Assembly: GCA_938002655.1 (NCBI GenBank)
Contig: CALLAC010000009.1
Location: 1-64,000 of the forward strand
Direction of reading: 5' to 3'
From: an uncultured Cytophagales bacterium
GTDB lineage: Bacteria > Bacteroidota > Bacteroidia > Cytophagales > Thermonemataceae
Length of the DNA stretch: 64,000 bases
Below the pieces are notes generated by a model that saw only the letters and a list, made by a program, of their open reading frames with translations, was not told where the DNA came from and made no database searches. Position 1 is the stretch's first letter, and each line of letters begins with the position of its first letter. This document shows, in pieces, positions 63,394 to 64,000 of this stretch. A program made the position numbers and the translations under genes.

Positions 63394-64000
63394 TTACAAA
63401 CTACTTTCGGCGTGTATTCTTTCTAAAACTTTTTCGTAAAAATTTTCGTACAAAGGTACGATTTTAGAAATTTCAAATTCTTTGGCACGAGCCAGAGCAT
63501 TGGCACGGAAAAGAGGCAAGTTTTCATCTTTCAAAACATAGAGTGTTTTTTCTACCATATCTTTTACATCGCCTACATTGCTTAGAAAGCCTGTAACTCC
63601 TTGAATATTCAGTTCGGGTAAGCCCCCAGCATTAGAAGAGATGACAGGCACTTCGCAAGCCATTGCTTCCAGTGCCGCCAGCCCAAAACTTTCAGTTTCC
63701 GAAGGCATTAGAAAAATATCAGCTACCGAAAGTACCTCTTCTACGGCATCTAATTTTCCTAAGAAATGTACACATCGGCTAATCTCCAAGTCACGGCAAA
63801 GTTGTTCTATTTTGGGTCTTTCAGGGCCATCGCCTATTAAAAGCAGTTTGGCACGGATTTGCTTTCTTACTTCTGCAAAAACAGCAATTACATCTTCAAT
63901 TCGTTTGACTTTACGAAAATTAGACGTATGAATAAGCAGTTTTTCGTTGTTAGGGCAAATAGCTTTTTTAAAATGCTCTTTTTTCTGCCTTTTGAACTTG
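63394..64000 (-). CDS. bshA: BshA glycosyltransferase, C-terminal part (runs off the window)
   Basis: The frame reads from the right edge to a stop at 63394-63396, giving the last 200 or so residues of a GT4 glycosyltransferase. The near-diagnostic BshA stretches are HTSNFRKVKRIEDVIAVF, KLLLIGDGPERPKIEQLC, HFLGKLDAVEEVLSVADIFL, and SETESFGLAALEAMACEVPV, SSNAGGLPELNIQG. BshA transfers GlcNAc to L-malate in the first step of bacillithiol synthesis, a thiol made by many Bacteroidota. The N-terminus is outside the window. It converges with mreC, 4 bp apart. Confidence 0.93.
   Translation of the reverse strand, partial: KFKRQKKEHFKKAICPNNEKLLIHTSNFRKVKRIEDVIAVFAEVRKQIRAKLLLIGDGPERPKIEQLCRDLEISRCVHFLGKLDAVEEVLSVADIFLMPSETESFGLAALEAMACEVPVISSNAGGLPELNIQGVTGFLSNVGDVKDMVEKTLYVLKDENLPLFRANALARAKEFEISKIVPLYENFYEKVLERIHAESSL

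Overview
The window comes from a low-GC member of the Bacteroidota, most likely a Cytophagales-type environmental bacterium. Several independent signs agree: an LpxC-FabZ fusion enzyme; two large secreted proteins with type A T9SS sorting tails and one with a type B (gliding-motility) C-terminal domain; a DUF4249 lipoprotein; a two-component propeller kinase; BshA; and many promoters of the Bacteroidota form TTTG-N17-22-TAnnTTTG. It reads as chromosomal core plus ordinary accessory genes. Apart from a cut-off transposase-like start at the left edge I see no phage, plasmid, CRISPR or integrated element.

Layout. 1-3.4 kb (minus): a possible IS66-like fragment, then a membrane-stress cluster read right to left (PspA, a YbjN/T3SS-chaperone-like protein, a hairpin, a two-TM GIDE/BAM protein) and a small transaldolase. 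3.5-8 kb: a PUR nucleic-acid-binding protein, a catalytically dead M16 peptidase homologue, and a lipid A operon (lpxC/fabZ, lpxA) that ends in a response regulator. 8-15 kb: scpA, a DedA protein, a CCG iron-sulfur protein, a LUD protein, DUF3467, pnp and an outer-membrane protein. 15-18 kb: an overlooked 53-residue basic protein, two linked coiled-coil proteins, comF and kdsB. 18-24 kb (minus): a cyclase-family hydrolase, an SRP RNA gene, and a five-gene run (RluA-type synthase, three envelope proteins, a T9SS cargo). 24-31.7 kb: gcvP, purA, an FtsL-like protein, a TraB/GumN protein and a nucleoside transporter. 31.8-34.7 kb: tmRNA (tag GESNFALAA) and groES-groEL. 34.8-45 kb: a DUF2520 dehydrogenase, phoH, nadK, an M28 peptidase, a LolA-like protein, a 2OG oxygenase, a START-like protein, an LptF/G permease, an MDR reductase, a stand-alone CheR-CheB pair and rpiB. 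45-52.8 kb: two giant T9SS cargos, a DUF4249 lipoprotein and ctaA. 53-58.3 kb: two overlapping sensor kinases. 58.3-64 kb: a helix-hairpin-helix protein, an M48 lipoprotein, a 5'-nucleotidase C-domain lipoprotein, mreB, mreC and the end of bshA.

How it fits together. A large share of the genes serve the envelope: lipid A and Kdo synthesis, LPS and lipoprotein transport, cell shape, membrane stress, T9SS cargos and envelope-sensing kinases. The rest is housekeeping (protein quality control and ribosome rescue, glycine and purine metabolism, NADP supply, RNA decay, SRP). The least explained items are the PspA-YbjN-GIDE cluster, the coiled-coil pair at 15.4-16.4 kb, the SRP RNA with a non-GGAA apical loop, the inverted repeat ahead of groES, and a dispersed family of look-alike terminator hairpins.
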